From positions 310,001 to 374,000 of the forward strand of contig JADJAK010000002.1 of the NCBI GenBank assembly GCA_016704275.1: 64,000 nucleotides of DNA, read 5' to 3'. Both the position numbers and the translations under genes were made by a program. Each line of letters opens with the position of its first letter. Positions within the stretch are counted from its first letter, which is position 1. Origin of the DNA: Gemmatimonadota bacterium (GTDB taxonomy: Bacteria; Gemmatimonadota; Gemmatimonadetes; Gemmatimonadales; GWC2-71-9). Under the pieces are notes generated by a model that saw nothing but the letters and a program-made list of their open reading frames with translations, searched no databases and was not told the origin of the DNA. Positions 27,270 to 35,727 of the stretch are shown piece after piece.

Positions 27270-28165
27270 TGCACGTCGTTCCGGTTCCCGCCTTTCTCGA
27301 TGATCGCAGCCTCGATCAACTCGCGGCCCAGCTCCCGGCGTGGCCGCCCGAGGGCCGCCTGCTCGTCGACGCACACGCGACGGAGTGGTCCTCGCCGGCC
27401 GGCTTCACCGCCCTGCTGACGCTGGGGCAGTCGTTGGCCGAGCTCGGGGCGCCGAAGCCTCGACTCACGCTGCCAGGCAACGACAGCGTCGCCTCCTATT
27501 GGGCCAAGGCCGGCTTTCTCCACCACGCCGACACGCTCTTCGAGTTGCATGGCAAGGTGCCGCGCCGCCGTCCCGACGATGCGAGCGAGACGCTGCTCGA
27601 CGTGACGCCGATCCGTGAATCGAAGGATGTGCACGAGGTGGTGGGACGGATCAACGAGCGCTCGACCCAGATTCTCAAGCGCGAGCTCGACCTCGAGGCC
27701 AGCGTCGTTGGCGGCTTCGGGCAGTCGCTCTCGGAGACCTGCCAGAACATCACCGAGCACGCCGGCACCGGCGGCTGGGTGGCGGTGCACGTCTACAACT
27801 TCCGCAAGCGACTCGGCCGCAAGGCGGTCGTCATCGCGGTGAGCGACGCCGGCATCGGCTTCCGCCGGTCACTCGAAGCGACCCAGGCGAAGCGCTTCGG
27901 CGATCGCTGGGGCGACGGCCTCGCGATCGAGACGGCGCTGATCCACAACATCTCCCGCTTCCGCGATCCGGGCCGCGGGCAGGGCCTCGCCGGCACCAAG
28001 CGCTACCTCGCGCGGTGGCAGGGCAAGATCTCGATTCGTTCCGGCACCGCGCGCGTCTGCATCCCGCAGCCGTGGGATGATGAACCACCGATGACGGAAG
28101 GGCTGTCGTGGTTCCCGGGCTCGCAGGTCACCATCATCATTCCGGCACGCGAGGTGGCGGGATGA
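27269..28165 (+). CDS. STAS-like/GHKL ATPase protein (anti-sigma-factor-like kinase fold)
   Basis: A 298-residue protein with two parts. Residues ~1-105 resemble a STAS-type alpha/beta module (GRLLVDAHATEWSSPAGFTALLTLG). Residues ~125-295 are a HATPase_c domain: an N-box-like helix SLSETCQNITEHAG (~152), G1 box AVSDAGIGFRRS (~191), G2-like DPGRGQGLAGTK (~233) and a final VTIIIPAR strand. No histidine-phosphotransfer domain, receiver or membrane segment is present, so it looks like a soluble RsbW-like or MutL-like ATPase rather than a sensor kinase. It overlaps both neighbours and is paired with a STAS/winged-helix protein. Partner and output are unknown. Confidence 0.75.
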   Translation: MHVVPVPAFLDDRSLDQLAAQLPAWPPEGRLLVDAHATEWSSPAGFTALLTLGQSLAELGAPKPRLTLPGNDSVASYWAKAGFLHHADTLFELHGKVPRRRPDDASETLLDVTPIRESKDVHEVVGRINERSTQILKRELDLEASVVGGFGQSLSETCQNITEHAGTGGWVAVHVYNFRKRLGRKAVVIAVSDAGIGFRRSLEATQAKRFGDRWGDGLAIETALIHNISRFRDPGRGQGLAGTKRYLARWQGKISIRSGTARVCIPQPWDDEPPMTEGLSWFPGSQVTIIIPAREVAG

Positions 28166-28707
28166 GCGCGGTCATCCACCTCGAACGACTGTTGCACGAG
28201 ACGATCGCCACGCCGTACTCCGACCTCGTCACGCGCCCGACCGGCGCTGCCGTGCGCCAACGGGTGTTCGACGCGCTGCGAGAAGCCGCCGGTCAGGACG
28301 CCCAGCTCGATTTCTCTGCGGTCGGCCTGGTCGATTTCTCCTGCGCCGACGAGGTGGTCGCCAAGCTGCTCAACCAGCTGGCGCAACTGCCGATCCTCCG
28401 ACTGGGACTGCGCGGGCTGCGCGAGGACCACGCCGAGGCGATCGAGAATGCGCTGCACTGCCACGGACTCGCCGTGGTGGCGCTCTTCGCCGACTCGCCG
28501 CGCCCACGACTGCTCGGCCGCGTCCCGGACGACTGGCGCGAGGTCTTTGCCGTGCTGGGTGATCTCGGCCGCACGGCGCCGCCGCCGGTGGCCGAGCGAC
28601 TGGCCTGGCCAGCGGCCCGCGCCCACGACGCGCTGGCCGCGCTGGCCCAACGGGGCTGCCTCCTCGCGCACCCCGACGACACGTACGAACTGGGAGCCGT
28701 CGCATGA
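28162..28707 (+). CDS. STAS-like (DUF4325-type) domain protein with C-terminal winged-helix-like segment
   Basis: A 181-residue protein. Residues ~25-95 look like the STAS-like DUF4325 module: a putative strand DAQLDFSAVGLVDFSCADEVVAKLL that is the equivalent of the phospho-acceptor loop region. Residues ~130-181 (PPPVAERLAWPAARAHDAL, then LAQRGCLLAHPDDTYEL) look like a winged helix. ATG at 28162 overlaps the HATPase stop (ATGA) and its own stop overlaps the next start. DUF4325 proteins are commonly found beside HATPases; the winged-helix addition is my reading from pattern and needs structure prediction. Confidence 0.6.
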   Translation: MSAVIHLERLLHETIATPYSDLVTRPTGAAVRQRVFDALREAAGQDAQLDFSAVGLVDFSCADEVVAKLLNQLAQLPILRLGLRGLREDHAEAIENALHCHGLAVVALFADSPRPRLLGRVPDDWREVFAVLGDLGRTAPPPVAERLAWPAARAHDALAALAQRGCLLAHPDDTYELGAVA

Positions 28708-29855
28708 CCACGCCACGCCTGGGGCCATCCACCATCGCGATTCACGGGGGCAAGCCGCACCGCGGTGCCGACTGGACCCCCGCCGTGACGCCGATCTACC
28801 AGAGCGCCACCTTTCGCAATCCGCTGGGCAGCGACGCCGAGGTGCTCTACACCCGGTACGGCAACAACCCCAATCAGCTCGAACTGGCCGCGCGGTATGC
28901 GGCGCTGGAAGGCGCCGAGGACGCGCTCTTCCTGGCCAGCGGCATGGCGGCGACGGCCTTGGCCCATCTCGCCGTCCTGCGCCCCGGCGACCACCTCCTC
29001 GCCTCGCGCTGGATCTACGGCGGCACCCGCGTCCTCTACGACACCGAGTTCGCCCGGCTGGGCATCGAGGTGACCTACATCGACCCGGACAAGCCGCGCG
29101 AATGGCGCAAGGCGATTCGCCCCACGACCCGCGCGATCTTCATCGAGGCGCTGACCAATCCGCTGATGCGCGTCGTCGACGTCCCGGCGATCGCCAAGAT
29201 CACCAGCGAACACGGCCTCGCCTTGCTCGTCGACGCGACCTTCTGCTCGCCGGTGATGTTCCGGCCGCTGGAGCACGGCGCCGACATCGTGATCACCAGC
29301 GCCACCAAGTACCTCAATGGCCACAGCGACATCATCGCCGGCGCAGTTGCCGGCACGTCGGCGGTGATCGAGGAGGTCACGCGATTGATGCGGTTGTGGG
29401 GACCGGCGATCGACCCGCATGCCGCCTGGTTGACCGAGCGTGGGCTCAAGACGCTCGCCCTCCGCATCGAGCGCCACCACACCAACGCGTTGGCGGTGGC
29501 CCAGTGGGCCGCCGGCCGACCGGAGTTCAGCGCGGTGCACCACCCCGGGCTGGTGACGCACCCCGACCACGAGCTCGCGACGCGGCTCTTTCAGGGGTAC
29601 GGCGGGATGGTCGGGCTGGTGCTCGAGGGCGGCACCGCGGCCACGCATCGCTTCCTGTCCCATCTCCGCCTGGTCACCCACGCCCCGTCGCTGGCGGGCG
29701 TCGAATCGCTGGTCTCCGAACCGCGGCTCACCTCCCACAAGGCGCTCGGTGCCGAGGAGCGCGCGGCGTTGGGCATTCCGGATGGCTTCCTGCGCCTCTC
29801 CTGCGGCTGCGAGGACACCGATGACCTGCTGGCCGACCTTGCCGGTGCCCTCTAG
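28704..29855 (+). CDS. Trans-sulfuration PLP enzyme (cystathionine gamma-synthase/O-acylhomoserine sulfhydrylase type)
   Basis: A 383-residue Cys/Met-metabolism PLP enzyme. Typical pattern: AVTPIYQSATF, YTRYGNNPNQLELAARYAALEGAE, FLASGMAATA, VDATFCSPV, and the PLP lysine in TSATKYLNGHSDIIAG (~197). The C-terminus has LVSEPRLTSHKA and GFLRLSCGCED. It could be cystathionine gamma-synthase, gamma-lyase or a homoserine sulfhydrylase; these are not separable by eye. It closes the overlapping lepA operon; ftsE follows after 21 bp with its own putative promoter. Confidence 0.9.
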   Translation: MTTPRLGPSTIAIHGGKPHRGADWTPAVTPIYQSATFRNPLGSDAEVLYTRYGNNPNQLELAARYAALEGAEDALFLASGMAATALAHLAVLRPGDHLLASRWIYGGTRVLYDTEFARLGIEVTYIDPDKPREWRKAIRPTTRAIFIEALTNPLMRVVDVPAIAKITSEHGLALLVDATFCSPVMFRPLEHGADIVITSATKYLNGHSDIIAGAVAGTSAVIEEVTRLMRLWGPAIDPHAAWLTERGLKTLALRIERHHTNALAVAQWAAGRPEFSAVHHPGLVTHPDHELATRLFQGYGGMVGLVLEGGTAATHRFLSHLRLVTHAPSLAGVESLVSEPRLTSHKALGAEERAALGIPDGFLRLSCGCEDTDDLLADLAGAL

Positions 29856-29864
29856 GGTGCCCAC

Positions 29865-29870
29865 TATCTT
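29865..29870 (+). promoter_or_regulatory. TANNNT box 6 nt before the ftsE start
   Basis: TATCTT, then six bases, then the GTG start of ftsE. No Shine-Dalgarno is present. It would give ftsE-ftsX-envC a promoter separate from the upstream operon. Confidence 0.6.
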
Positions 29871-29876
29871 TCCCTC

Positions 29877-30560
29877 GTGATCCGATTCACGAAGGTCGCC
29901 AAGAATTACCCGAACGGGACCGGGCTCGCCCTCACGGACGTGACCTTTCACGTCGCGCGCGGTGAATTCGTCTTCCTCACCGGGCATTCCGGCGCCGGCA
30001 AGTCGACGCTGCTGAAGCTGATGTATGGCGGCGAGCAGCCGAGCAGCGGCGATGTCCGCGTCTCGGGCTTCCACATCGGCGCGCTCAAGCACGATGAAGT
30101 GCCGCGCCTGCGGCGACGCCTCGGGATCATCTTCCAGGACTTCGGCCTGCTGGAGGACCGGACCGCCAGCGAGAACATCGCCTTCGCGCTCGAAGTGACG
30201 GGGACCCGCGCCGACGTGATTCCCGCGCGCGTGACCAAGGTGCTGGCGCAGGTCGGCCTGCTCCACAAGGCCGAGGCGTTTCCGCGCGAACTCTCCGGCG
30301 GCGAGCAGCAGCGCATCGCCATCGCGCGCGCGCTGGTCAACGATCCGCCAATCCTCCTCGCGGACGAACCCACCGGCAACCTCGACGAGCGCGCGACGCG
30401 TGGCGTCTTCCAGCTCCTCACCGACATCAACGCGCAGGGCACGGTGGTGGTGATGGCCACCCACGACCTCGACCTGGTCCGCCTGGGTGGGCAGCGCACG
30501 CTCGAACTGCGCGACGGCAAGCTGGTCTTCGACTCCGGCCGGGACGGAGGCCAGGAATGA
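29877..30560 (+). CDS. ftsE: Cell division ATP-binding protein FtsE
   Basis: ABC-type ATPase of the FtsEX complex, which activates septal peptidoglycan hydrolases through EnvC. In 227 residues: Walker A GHSGAGKSTLLKL (~36), Q-loop FQDFGLLEDRT, signature LSGGEQQRIAIARAL (~138), Walker B ILLADEPTGNLD (~160) and the H-loop MATHDLDLV. Start GTG 29877. Its stop overlaps ftsX (ATGA). Confidence 0.97.
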   Translation: MIRFTKVAKNYPNGTGLALTDVTFHVARGEFVFLTGHSGAGKSTLLKLMYGGEQPSSGDVRVSGFHIGALKHDEVPRLRRRLGIIFQDFGLLEDRTASENIAFALEVTGTRADVIPARVTKVLAQVGLLHKAEAFPRELSGGEQQRIAIARALVNDPPILLADEPTGNLDERATRGVFQLLTDINAQGTVVVMATHDLDLVRLGGQRTLELRDGKLVFDSGRDGGQE

Positions 30561-31426
30561 AGCTGCTCTGGCGCGAAGCGCTGCTGGCCTTCCAGCGGAC
30601 CCGCACCCTCTCGGTGCTGTCCATCACCACGATTGCCTTTGCCCTCTTCGTCACCGGCCTCTTCGGCCTCGTGGCGCTGAACCTCCGCACTGCGCTGCGC
30701 AACGTCGCCGAACGCGTCGAGGTCGTCGCCTTCGTCTATCGCGGCACGCCGTCGCAGCAGTTGACGGTGGCCAGTTCCGACATCGCCGCGTTCCCCGAGG
30801 TCCTCGAGGTCCGCTACGTCTCCGAGGAGGAGGCGCTCAGTGCCGCCCGTCGGGACCTGGTCGAGTTCCAGGAGGCGTACCAGGACCTCGAGATCAACCC
30901 GCTCCCGCCGTCGCTGGAGATCCGGCTCCGCCCGGAGTTCCGCGACGCGAAGCACGCCGGCGAGGTGGCCGAGCGGCTGCGCGGCTTCGAGTTCGTCGAG
31001 GACGTGCGCTATGGTCGCGACTGGGTGGAGCGGCTCGACGCGTTGCGGCAGATCGCGGCGTTCGTCGGCCTCGCGATCGGGCTGGCCTTCGCCCTCGTGA
31101 GCATCGTGATCATCGGCGTCACCATCCGGATGACGGTGCTCCACCGTGCGCGCGAGATCCGGATCATGCGGCTCGTCGGTGCCACCGACTGGTTCATCCG
31201 CGGCCCCTTCCTGCTCGAAGGGATCATCAAGGGCCTCGTCGGCGGCGTGATCGCCTCGTTCCTCTGCGCCGCCGTCTTCGGCGCCTTCGCGGCCGGCCAG
31301 TTCGGCCTCGGCATGGGCCTGACCTTCTTCGGCCCGCTCGACGTGGTGCTCCTCCTCCTCTTCGGGATGCTGCTCGGGCTCACCGGCTCGCTCGTGAGCG
31401 TGGGCCGGCATCTGAAGAAGGTGTGA
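30557..31426 (+). CDS. ftsX: Cell division protein FtsX
   Basis: Integral membrane partner of FtsE, 289 residues. One N-terminal TM (TLSVLSITTIAFALFVTGLFGLVALN), a periplasmic domain (~45-165; includes VRYVSEEEAL and NPLPPSLEIRL, typical of FtsX), then three TM segments with the family motif EIRIMRLVGATDWFIRGPFLLEG. Four-base overlap with ftsE. The gene for its periplasmic effector, an EnvC-type protein, follows after a heptamer array. Confidence 0.96.
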   Translation: MKLLWREALLAFQRTRTLSVLSITTIAFALFVTGLFGLVALNLRTALRNVAERVEVVAFVYRGTPSQQLTVASSDIAAFPEVLEVRYVSEEEALSAARRDLVEFQEAYQDLEINPLPPSLEIRLRPEFRDAKHAGEVAERLRGFEFVEDVRYGRDWVERLDALRQIAAFVGLAIGLAFALVSIVIIGVTIRMTVLHRAREIRIMRLVGATDWFIRGPFLLEGIIKGLVGGVIASFLCAAVFGAFAAGQFGLGMGLTFFGPLDVVLLLLFGMLLGLTGSLVSVGRHLKKV

Positions 31427-31431
31427 GAACG

Positions 31432-31534
31432 ATGATCGATGATCGATGGTCGATGATCGATCAACCCGGCCGCGGTGCGCAAGGTGATCGCGCCTCCCGC
31501 GTATCGATCATCGATCATCGATCATCGATCATCC
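31432..31534. repeat. Heptanucleotide array E, inverted arms inside the ftsX-envC junction
   Basis: Left arm 31432-31466: ATGATCG, ATGATCG, ATGGTCG, ATGATCG, ATCAACC. A GC-rich centre of about 40 bases follows. Right arm 31507-31534: ATCATCG three times, then ATCATCC. The array begins five bases after the ftsX stop and is in frame with the EnvC reading frame throughout, with no stop codon in that frame. Confidence 0.9.
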
Positions 31535-32721
31535 TCGCGTACGTCGTCGCGTTCATGATGCTGTGCTCGGCTTCGCTCGCCGCCCAGGCCAACCCCGACC
31601 TCGAAGCCTCCCGCCGCCGCCTCGAACAGATCCGGCAGGAGCGCGAACAGCTCCAGCGGCAGCAGCAGCGCATCACCGGCCAGGTGACCGACGTCGGCGC
31701 CGCGCTTCGCAACATCGAACGGCAGCGCGACGCGACCACGCGGCTGGTGAATGAAATCGAGAAGCAGATCGGGGGGCTCGGCTCGCAGCTGGAACGCTCC
31801 GCCGCCGAGATGACGCTGGCCCAGGACAATCTGGCTGACCGGCGGGCGGTGCTGCGGCGCCGACTCGCCGACATCTACAAGCGCGGCCCGCTCTACACCT
31901 TTCAGGTGCTGCTCGCCGCCGAGTCCTTCGGCGACCTGCTCACCCGCTACAAGTACCTCTACCTCACGTCGCGCCAGGACCGCGCGCTGGTCGGCGACGT
32001 GGAACGGCTCACCAAGCGCGTCAGTGGGCAGCGCAACGAGCTGCTCGGGATCCGCACGCAGCTCGATCGTCGGCGCGACGAACGCGAGGCCGAGCTCGAG
32101 CGATTCGCCAATCTCGCGGACGAGCGGCAGGCGCAGCTCAAGACGCTGCAGCGCTCCTCCGCCCAGACCCAGCAACGGCTGACGACGCTCGAGCGCGACG
32201 AGGCCCGGGTCAACGACCTGCTCGCCTCACTGGAACGCACTCGCCGCACCACCGAGGCGACGCGCACGGCGCGCCCCGGTGCCGTCGCGCCGGTGCCGTC
32301 CGGCCGCAACCTCTCGACCGCCGACCTCGGCAAGCTCGAATGGCCGGTCGACGGCGCGATCCTCTTCGAGTTCGGACGGGACACGCTGAAGAACGGCGGG
32401 GTGGTGCGGAATCAGGGGATCGGGATCGGTGCGCCGGTGGGGACGCCGGTGAAGGCGGTCGAAGCGGGAACTGCGGTGTTGGTGCGCCGCCTCTCGACCT
32501 ACGGCCTCTCGGTCTTCGTGCAGCACGGCGACGGCTACTACTCGCTCTACATGCAGCTGCAGAGTGCGTCGGTGACCGAGGGGCAGCAGGTGACGCGGGG
32601 GCAGGTGATCGGGGCGGTGGGCGGGGCGAATTCGGATCGGGGGCCGCATCTCTACTTCGAGATCCGCGGGGAGCAGCAGATCGCACTCGACCCGCTCGTC
32701 TGGCTCCGCCGGAAGCGGTAG
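31432..32721 (+). CDS. envC: EnvC-like murein hydrolase activator (degenerate LytM domain)
   Basis: Periplasmic effector of FtsEX, 429 residues from ATG 31432. A hydrophobic export segment (SIILAYVVAFMMLCSASLAAQA) is followed by ~210 residues of coiled coil rich in Glu, Gln and Arg, then a C-terminal LytM/M23 domain. The zinc ligands of active M23 enzymes are missing: the HxxxD equivalent reads NQGIGIG, and LYAHL and HLHFE read LYMQL and HLYFE. This is the pattern of EnvC, which activates amidases instead of cutting. The start is uncertain: the first ~35 residues are encoded by array E, and ATGs at 31555/31558 would leave too short a signal peptide. AAGGTG before 31432 may be the Shine-Dalgarno. 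Confidence 0.85.
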   Translation: MIDDRWSMIDQPGRGAQGDRASRVSIIDHRSSIILAYVVAFMMLCSASLAAQANPDLEASRRRLEQIRQEREQLQRQQQRITGQVTDVGAALRNIERQRDATTRLVNEIEKQIGGLGSQLERSAAEMTLAQDNLADRRAVLRRRLADIYKRGPLYTFQVLLAAESFGDLLTRYKYLYLTSRQDRALVGDVERLTKRVSGQRNELLGIRTQLDRRRDEREAELERFANLADERQAQLKTLQRSSAQTQQRLTTLERDEARVNDLLASLERTRRTTEATRTARPGAVAPVPSGRNLSTADLGKLEWPVDGAILFEFGRDTLKNGGVVRNQGIGIGAPVGTPVKAVEAGTAVLVRRLSTYGLSVFVQHGDGYYSLYMQLQSASVTEGQQVTRGQVIGAVGGANSDRGPHLYFEIRGEQQIALDPLVWLRRKR

Positions 32722-32730
32722 CGCGCGCGC

Positions 32731-34194
32731 TCAGGCGGCGCTGCCGATCCGGTCGACGTCCTGCCCCTTCCCTTCGATCAACGCCGCCTCGACCCGAGCG
32801 AAGAGATCCTCCGGGCGATGGACCCCTGGGTGCGGATAGACGGCGACGCCGGCCGTGAGACGGCAGCGCACGCCGAGCTGGAGTTCGCCGAGCCCGGCCG
32901 GATCGAGTCGTTCCCGAATCCGGTGCACCGTGTCTCGCGCCCCGGTCAGATCGGTCTCCGGCAGCAGCAACAGGAACTCCTCGCCGCCATAGCGGGCGAC
33001 GAAGTCGGGCGCGCGCAGTTCGCGCTGGAGCAGGCGGCCGAGGTCGGCCAGGACGCGATGGCCGCCGTCGCGACCGAGGCGCTCGTTGATCACCCGCATG
33101 CCGTCGACGTCGAGCAGCACCAGCGCAAAGGTGACATCGTAGCGGCGGGCGCGGTCGAACTCCTCGCGAATCCGCCGATCGAGCGCATCGAGGGTGCCGC
33201 AGCCGGTGAGCGGATCGACATGGGCCGTGATCGCCTGGCGGCGCACGATCGCCCCGCGGCGCTCCTCGGTCTCGAGCAGGCGGGCGGTCGCCGCAACCGC
33301 CAGTTCGGTAAATTCCACCTGCCCCGGCGTCAGTGGCGACTCGCCGTGACGCGCACGCAGGACGACCGAGCCGACACTGCGACCCATCGGCCGAAGCGGG
33401 ATGGCGGCGGTGCTGATCAGATCGGTCGGTGGCGCGATCACCCCGGGACGCGGCGTGCTCCGGAAGAGCGGGCTCTCGCGGACGTCGCGCAGGTAGCAGG
33501 TCAGCCCGGACGCCGCGGCCGCGACGGCCTCCGGCCACCGTTCGAGTTCGATGTCGGCGTCGCGCAGTTTCGGCAGGTCCGTCGCCGCGATCAACCGTCC
33601 GCCGGACGCCTCGGGATGATGGAGCAGGCAGCTGACCGAGGCCAAGTCGAGTGAGCGCGCCAGCCCGTGCACGAGGGCATGCAGCATGTCTTCGCGATAG
33701 AGTTCGGTCGCGACCAGCTGCAGCAACTCGAAGAGCCGCAGATCGTGGCCCCGACCCTGGGACTCGCTCCCGCGCGGCGCGACCAGACGGGCACGCAGTC
33801 GGGCGATCAACTGCCGTCCCTCCAGCGGAAGCAGGATCGCCTCGTCGGCACCCGCCTCGGCGGCGCGGACCAGGTCGGTCGGATCGTCGCTGGAAATGAG
33901 GCAGATGATCTGTGCCCCGCTTCGGCGCGCCGAGCCAAGCGCATCGATCATTTCGCGGCCGCCGAGCGCGAGCGAGCGGCACGTCGCAAGGACAAGGGCG
34001 GGACGGTCTTCCGGCAGCACGCGGACATCGGCCGCCTCTGCCACCTGGAAGCCGGCCCGCACCAACTCGCCTTCGAGCCCGATGGGACGCTCGTCGGGCG
34101 AGCCGACCAACACCACCAACGGCCGCGGTCCGGTACTCCGGGCCACACCCGCCAACAGCTGAGGCAAGGGATCAATGCGCAAGATGTCCGACAC
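32731..34194 (-). CDS. Diguanylate cyclase with receiver-like and GAF-like N-terminal domains
   Basis: A 487-residue c-di-GMP synthase candidate. Residues ~15-125 have a receiver-like fold (VVLVGSPDERPIG, CLISSDDPTDLVRAAEAGADEAILLPL) but no clear phospho-acceptor Asp at the usual strand end. A GAF-like region follows (~140-300, LARSLDLASVSCLLHHPE). The GGDEF domain occupies ~315-480 with DPLTGCGTLDALDRR, active-site ARYGGEEFLLLLPE and an upstream RAPD that fits the RxxD inhibitory site. GTG at 34194 has GAGG four bases upstream. Convergent with envC, divergent from nfo. Confidence 0.88.
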   Translation of the reverse strand: MSDILRIDPLPQLLAGVARSTGPRPLVVLVGSPDERPIGLEGELVRAGFQVAEAADVRVLPEDRPALVLATCRSLALGGREMIDALGSARRSGAQIICLISSDDPTDLVRAAEAGADEAILLPLEGRQLIARLRARLVAPRGSESQGRGHDLRLFELLQLVATELYREDMLHALVHGLARSLDLASVSCLLHHPEASGGRLIAATDLPKLRDADIELERWPEAVAAAASGLTCYLRDVRESPLFRSTPRPGVIAPPTDLISTAAIPLRPMGRSVGSVVLRARHGESPLTPGQVEFTELAVAATARLLETEERRGAIVRRQAITAHVDPLTGCGTLDALDRRIREEFDRARRYDVTFALVLLDVDGMRVINERLGRDGGHRVLADLGRLLQRELRAPDFVARYGGEEFLLLLPETDLTGARDTVHRIRERLDPAGLGELQLGVRCRLTAGVAVYPHPGVHRPEDLFARVEAALIEGKGQDVDRIGSAA

Positions 34195-34213
34195 GGAACC
34201 TCGTACCGAAGGG

Positions 34214-35095
34214 ATGGTGGCCGAGGCCGTGGGCCGCCCAGGGGAATTGCTGGGCGCCCACGTCTCGACCCAAGGCGGCCCAGCCACTGCCCCGGGCCGC
34301 GGAGCGGCGATCGGGGCCACGGCACTCCAGCTCTTCACCAAGACCCCGAACATGTGGCGGGAACCTGTGGTGACGCCGGAGATTGCCGCCGCGTTCCAGC
34401 GTGCGAGGGCGGAGCATCCTGTCGGGGCGATCGTTTCGCACGATTCGTACCTGATCAATCTGGCCTCCCCGGACCCCGAGCTCCGGGCCAAGTCCCTCGC
34501 GGCATTTTCCGGTGAACTGACGCGCTCCCAAGCACTTGGCCTCGACGGGATCGTCTCCCACCCGGGCAACTTCATCGACGACCACGACGCCGGACTGGAG
34601 CGGAATGCGGCAGCGATCACGGAAGCCCTCCGTGCCGTTCCCGGCGAAGTGATGGTCTTCCTGGAGACCACGGCCGGCACCGGGACGGTCCTCGGGCGGT
34701 CGTTCGAGGAGCTCCGGGACATTCGGGCTTTGATCGGGTCGGACGTCCAGGACCGCGTCGCCTTCTGCGCCGATACCTGCCACCTGTACAGTGCCGGCTA
34801 CGATCTGGTCAACGACTTCGATGGCGTCTGGGCCGCCTGGGATCGGATCATCGGGATGGCCCACCTCCGCTGCGTGCACCTGAACGACTCGAAGAACCCC
34901 TTCGCCTCGAAGAAGGACCGGCACGAACTGATCGGCGACGGCTCGCTTGGCGTCGAGCCCTTCCGGCGGATCATGACCGACCGCCGCTTCGCAACGATCC
35001 CGAAGCTGCTGGAGACGCCCAAGGGCGATGACGACGAAGTGACCAACGACCGCCGGATGCTGGCGCTGCTCCGTTCCTTCGGGGAACCGAATTGA
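34214..35095 (+). CDS. nfo: Endonuclease IV (AP endonuclease)
   Basis: Zinc-dependent apurinic/apyrimidinic endonuclease of base-excision repair. The core shows GAHVSTQGG, ALQLFTKTPNMW, VSHDSYLINLASPD, SHPGNFID, ETTAGTGTVLG, FCADTCHLYSAGYDL, CVHLNDSKNPFASKKDRHELIGDGSLG, all typical. ATG 34214 gives 293 residues; the family usually begins almost at LLGAHVS, so a TTG at 34247 is a serious alternative. Next to the divergent GGDEF gene; stop overlaps a possible TTG of the next gene. Confidence 0.95.
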   Translation: MVAEAVGRPGELLGAHVSTQGGPATAPGRGAAIGATALQLFTKTPNMWREPVVTPEIAAAFQRARAEHPVGAIVSHDSYLINLASPDPELRAKSLAAFSGELTRSQALGLDGIVSHPGNFIDDHDAGLERNAAAITEALRAVPGEVMVFLETTAGTGTVLGRSFEELRDIRALIGSDVQDRVAFCADTCHLYSAGYDLVNDFDGVWAAWDRIIGMAHLRCVHLNDSKNPFASKKDRHELIGDGSLGVEPFRRIMTDRRFATIPKLLETPKGDDDEVTNDRRMLALLRSFGEPN

Positions 35096-35127
35096 CCGCC
35101 GCCACCCCGCGGCGGCATCTTCGTCAG

Positions 35128-35727
35128 ATGCGACTCCCCCTCCTCGTCGTCCTCGCCGTTGCCGCGTCCCCGCTTCCGGCAACCGCGCAACTCTCCGTGC
35201 GGCTCGGCGCCGGGGCCACGCTTGGCCACAGCCTGGTGTCGCAGGCAACGCTCTACGACGATGTCGTGTCGCTGAAGACGGGCACCGCACCGACCGTCGT
35301 GGTCGGCCTCGGCTACCCGATCTCGCCGACGTACCGACTGGTCGCCGAGGCGCGTGTCGCCAGCAGCACGATGACCGCCACGAGCAACGCGGGGAGCAAT
35401 GACCTGGGGACGCTCCGCACGGTCACCGTGGCGCTGCTCGCCGAGGGTCCGCTGCCCTACCACCTCCGCTTTCATGTCGGCGGGGGGATGATCAAGTACT
35501 CGCCGTCGGAGGCGAGTGGCGTCTTCGCCGACGACTCGCCAATGAAGCCGATGGCCACGGCCGGGCTGGGTTGGGTGAAGACGCTCCGCCCGGGGCTCGA
35601 CCTCAGCGCCTCGGTGCGCTGGGACCTGCATGAATTCACCACCGCGGCGCTCGAGCGGCGCGGCTGGTCGCTGGCGCAGCGGATCAACCGCGCCGCCCTC
35701 ACCATCGGCATCGAGCGAGGCTTCTGA
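35128..35727 (+). CDS. Putative outer-membrane beta-barrel protein
   Basis: Exported protein of 199 residues. ATG 35128 gives a clean signal peptide (RLPLLVVLAVAASPLPATAQ); the in-frame TTG at 35092 would add a polar extension. The mature part alternates polar and hydrophobic residues in short strands (LSVRLGAGATLGHSL, TVVVGLGYPISPTYRLVAEARVA, YHLRFHVGGGMIKYS) and ends in Phe (LTIGIERGF), as outer-membrane barrels do. No family recognised. It is adjacent to the metzincin lipoprotein gene (overlap TGATG). Confidence 0.65.
   Translation: MRLPLLVVLAVAASPLPATAQLSVRLGAGATLGHSLVSQATLYDDVVSLKTGTAPTVVVGLGYPISPTYRLVAEARVASSTMTATSNAGSNDLGTLRTVTVALLAEGPLPYHLRFHVGGGMIKYSPSEASGVFADDSPMKPMATAGLGWVKTLRPGLDLSASVRWDLHEFTTAALERRGWSLAQRINRAALTIGIERGF

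Noticed and set aside
35092..35127. TTG start for the beta-barrel protein overlapping the nfo stop
   Set aside because: It would put a polar 12-residue extension before an otherwise normal signal peptide; ATG 35128 is simpler.
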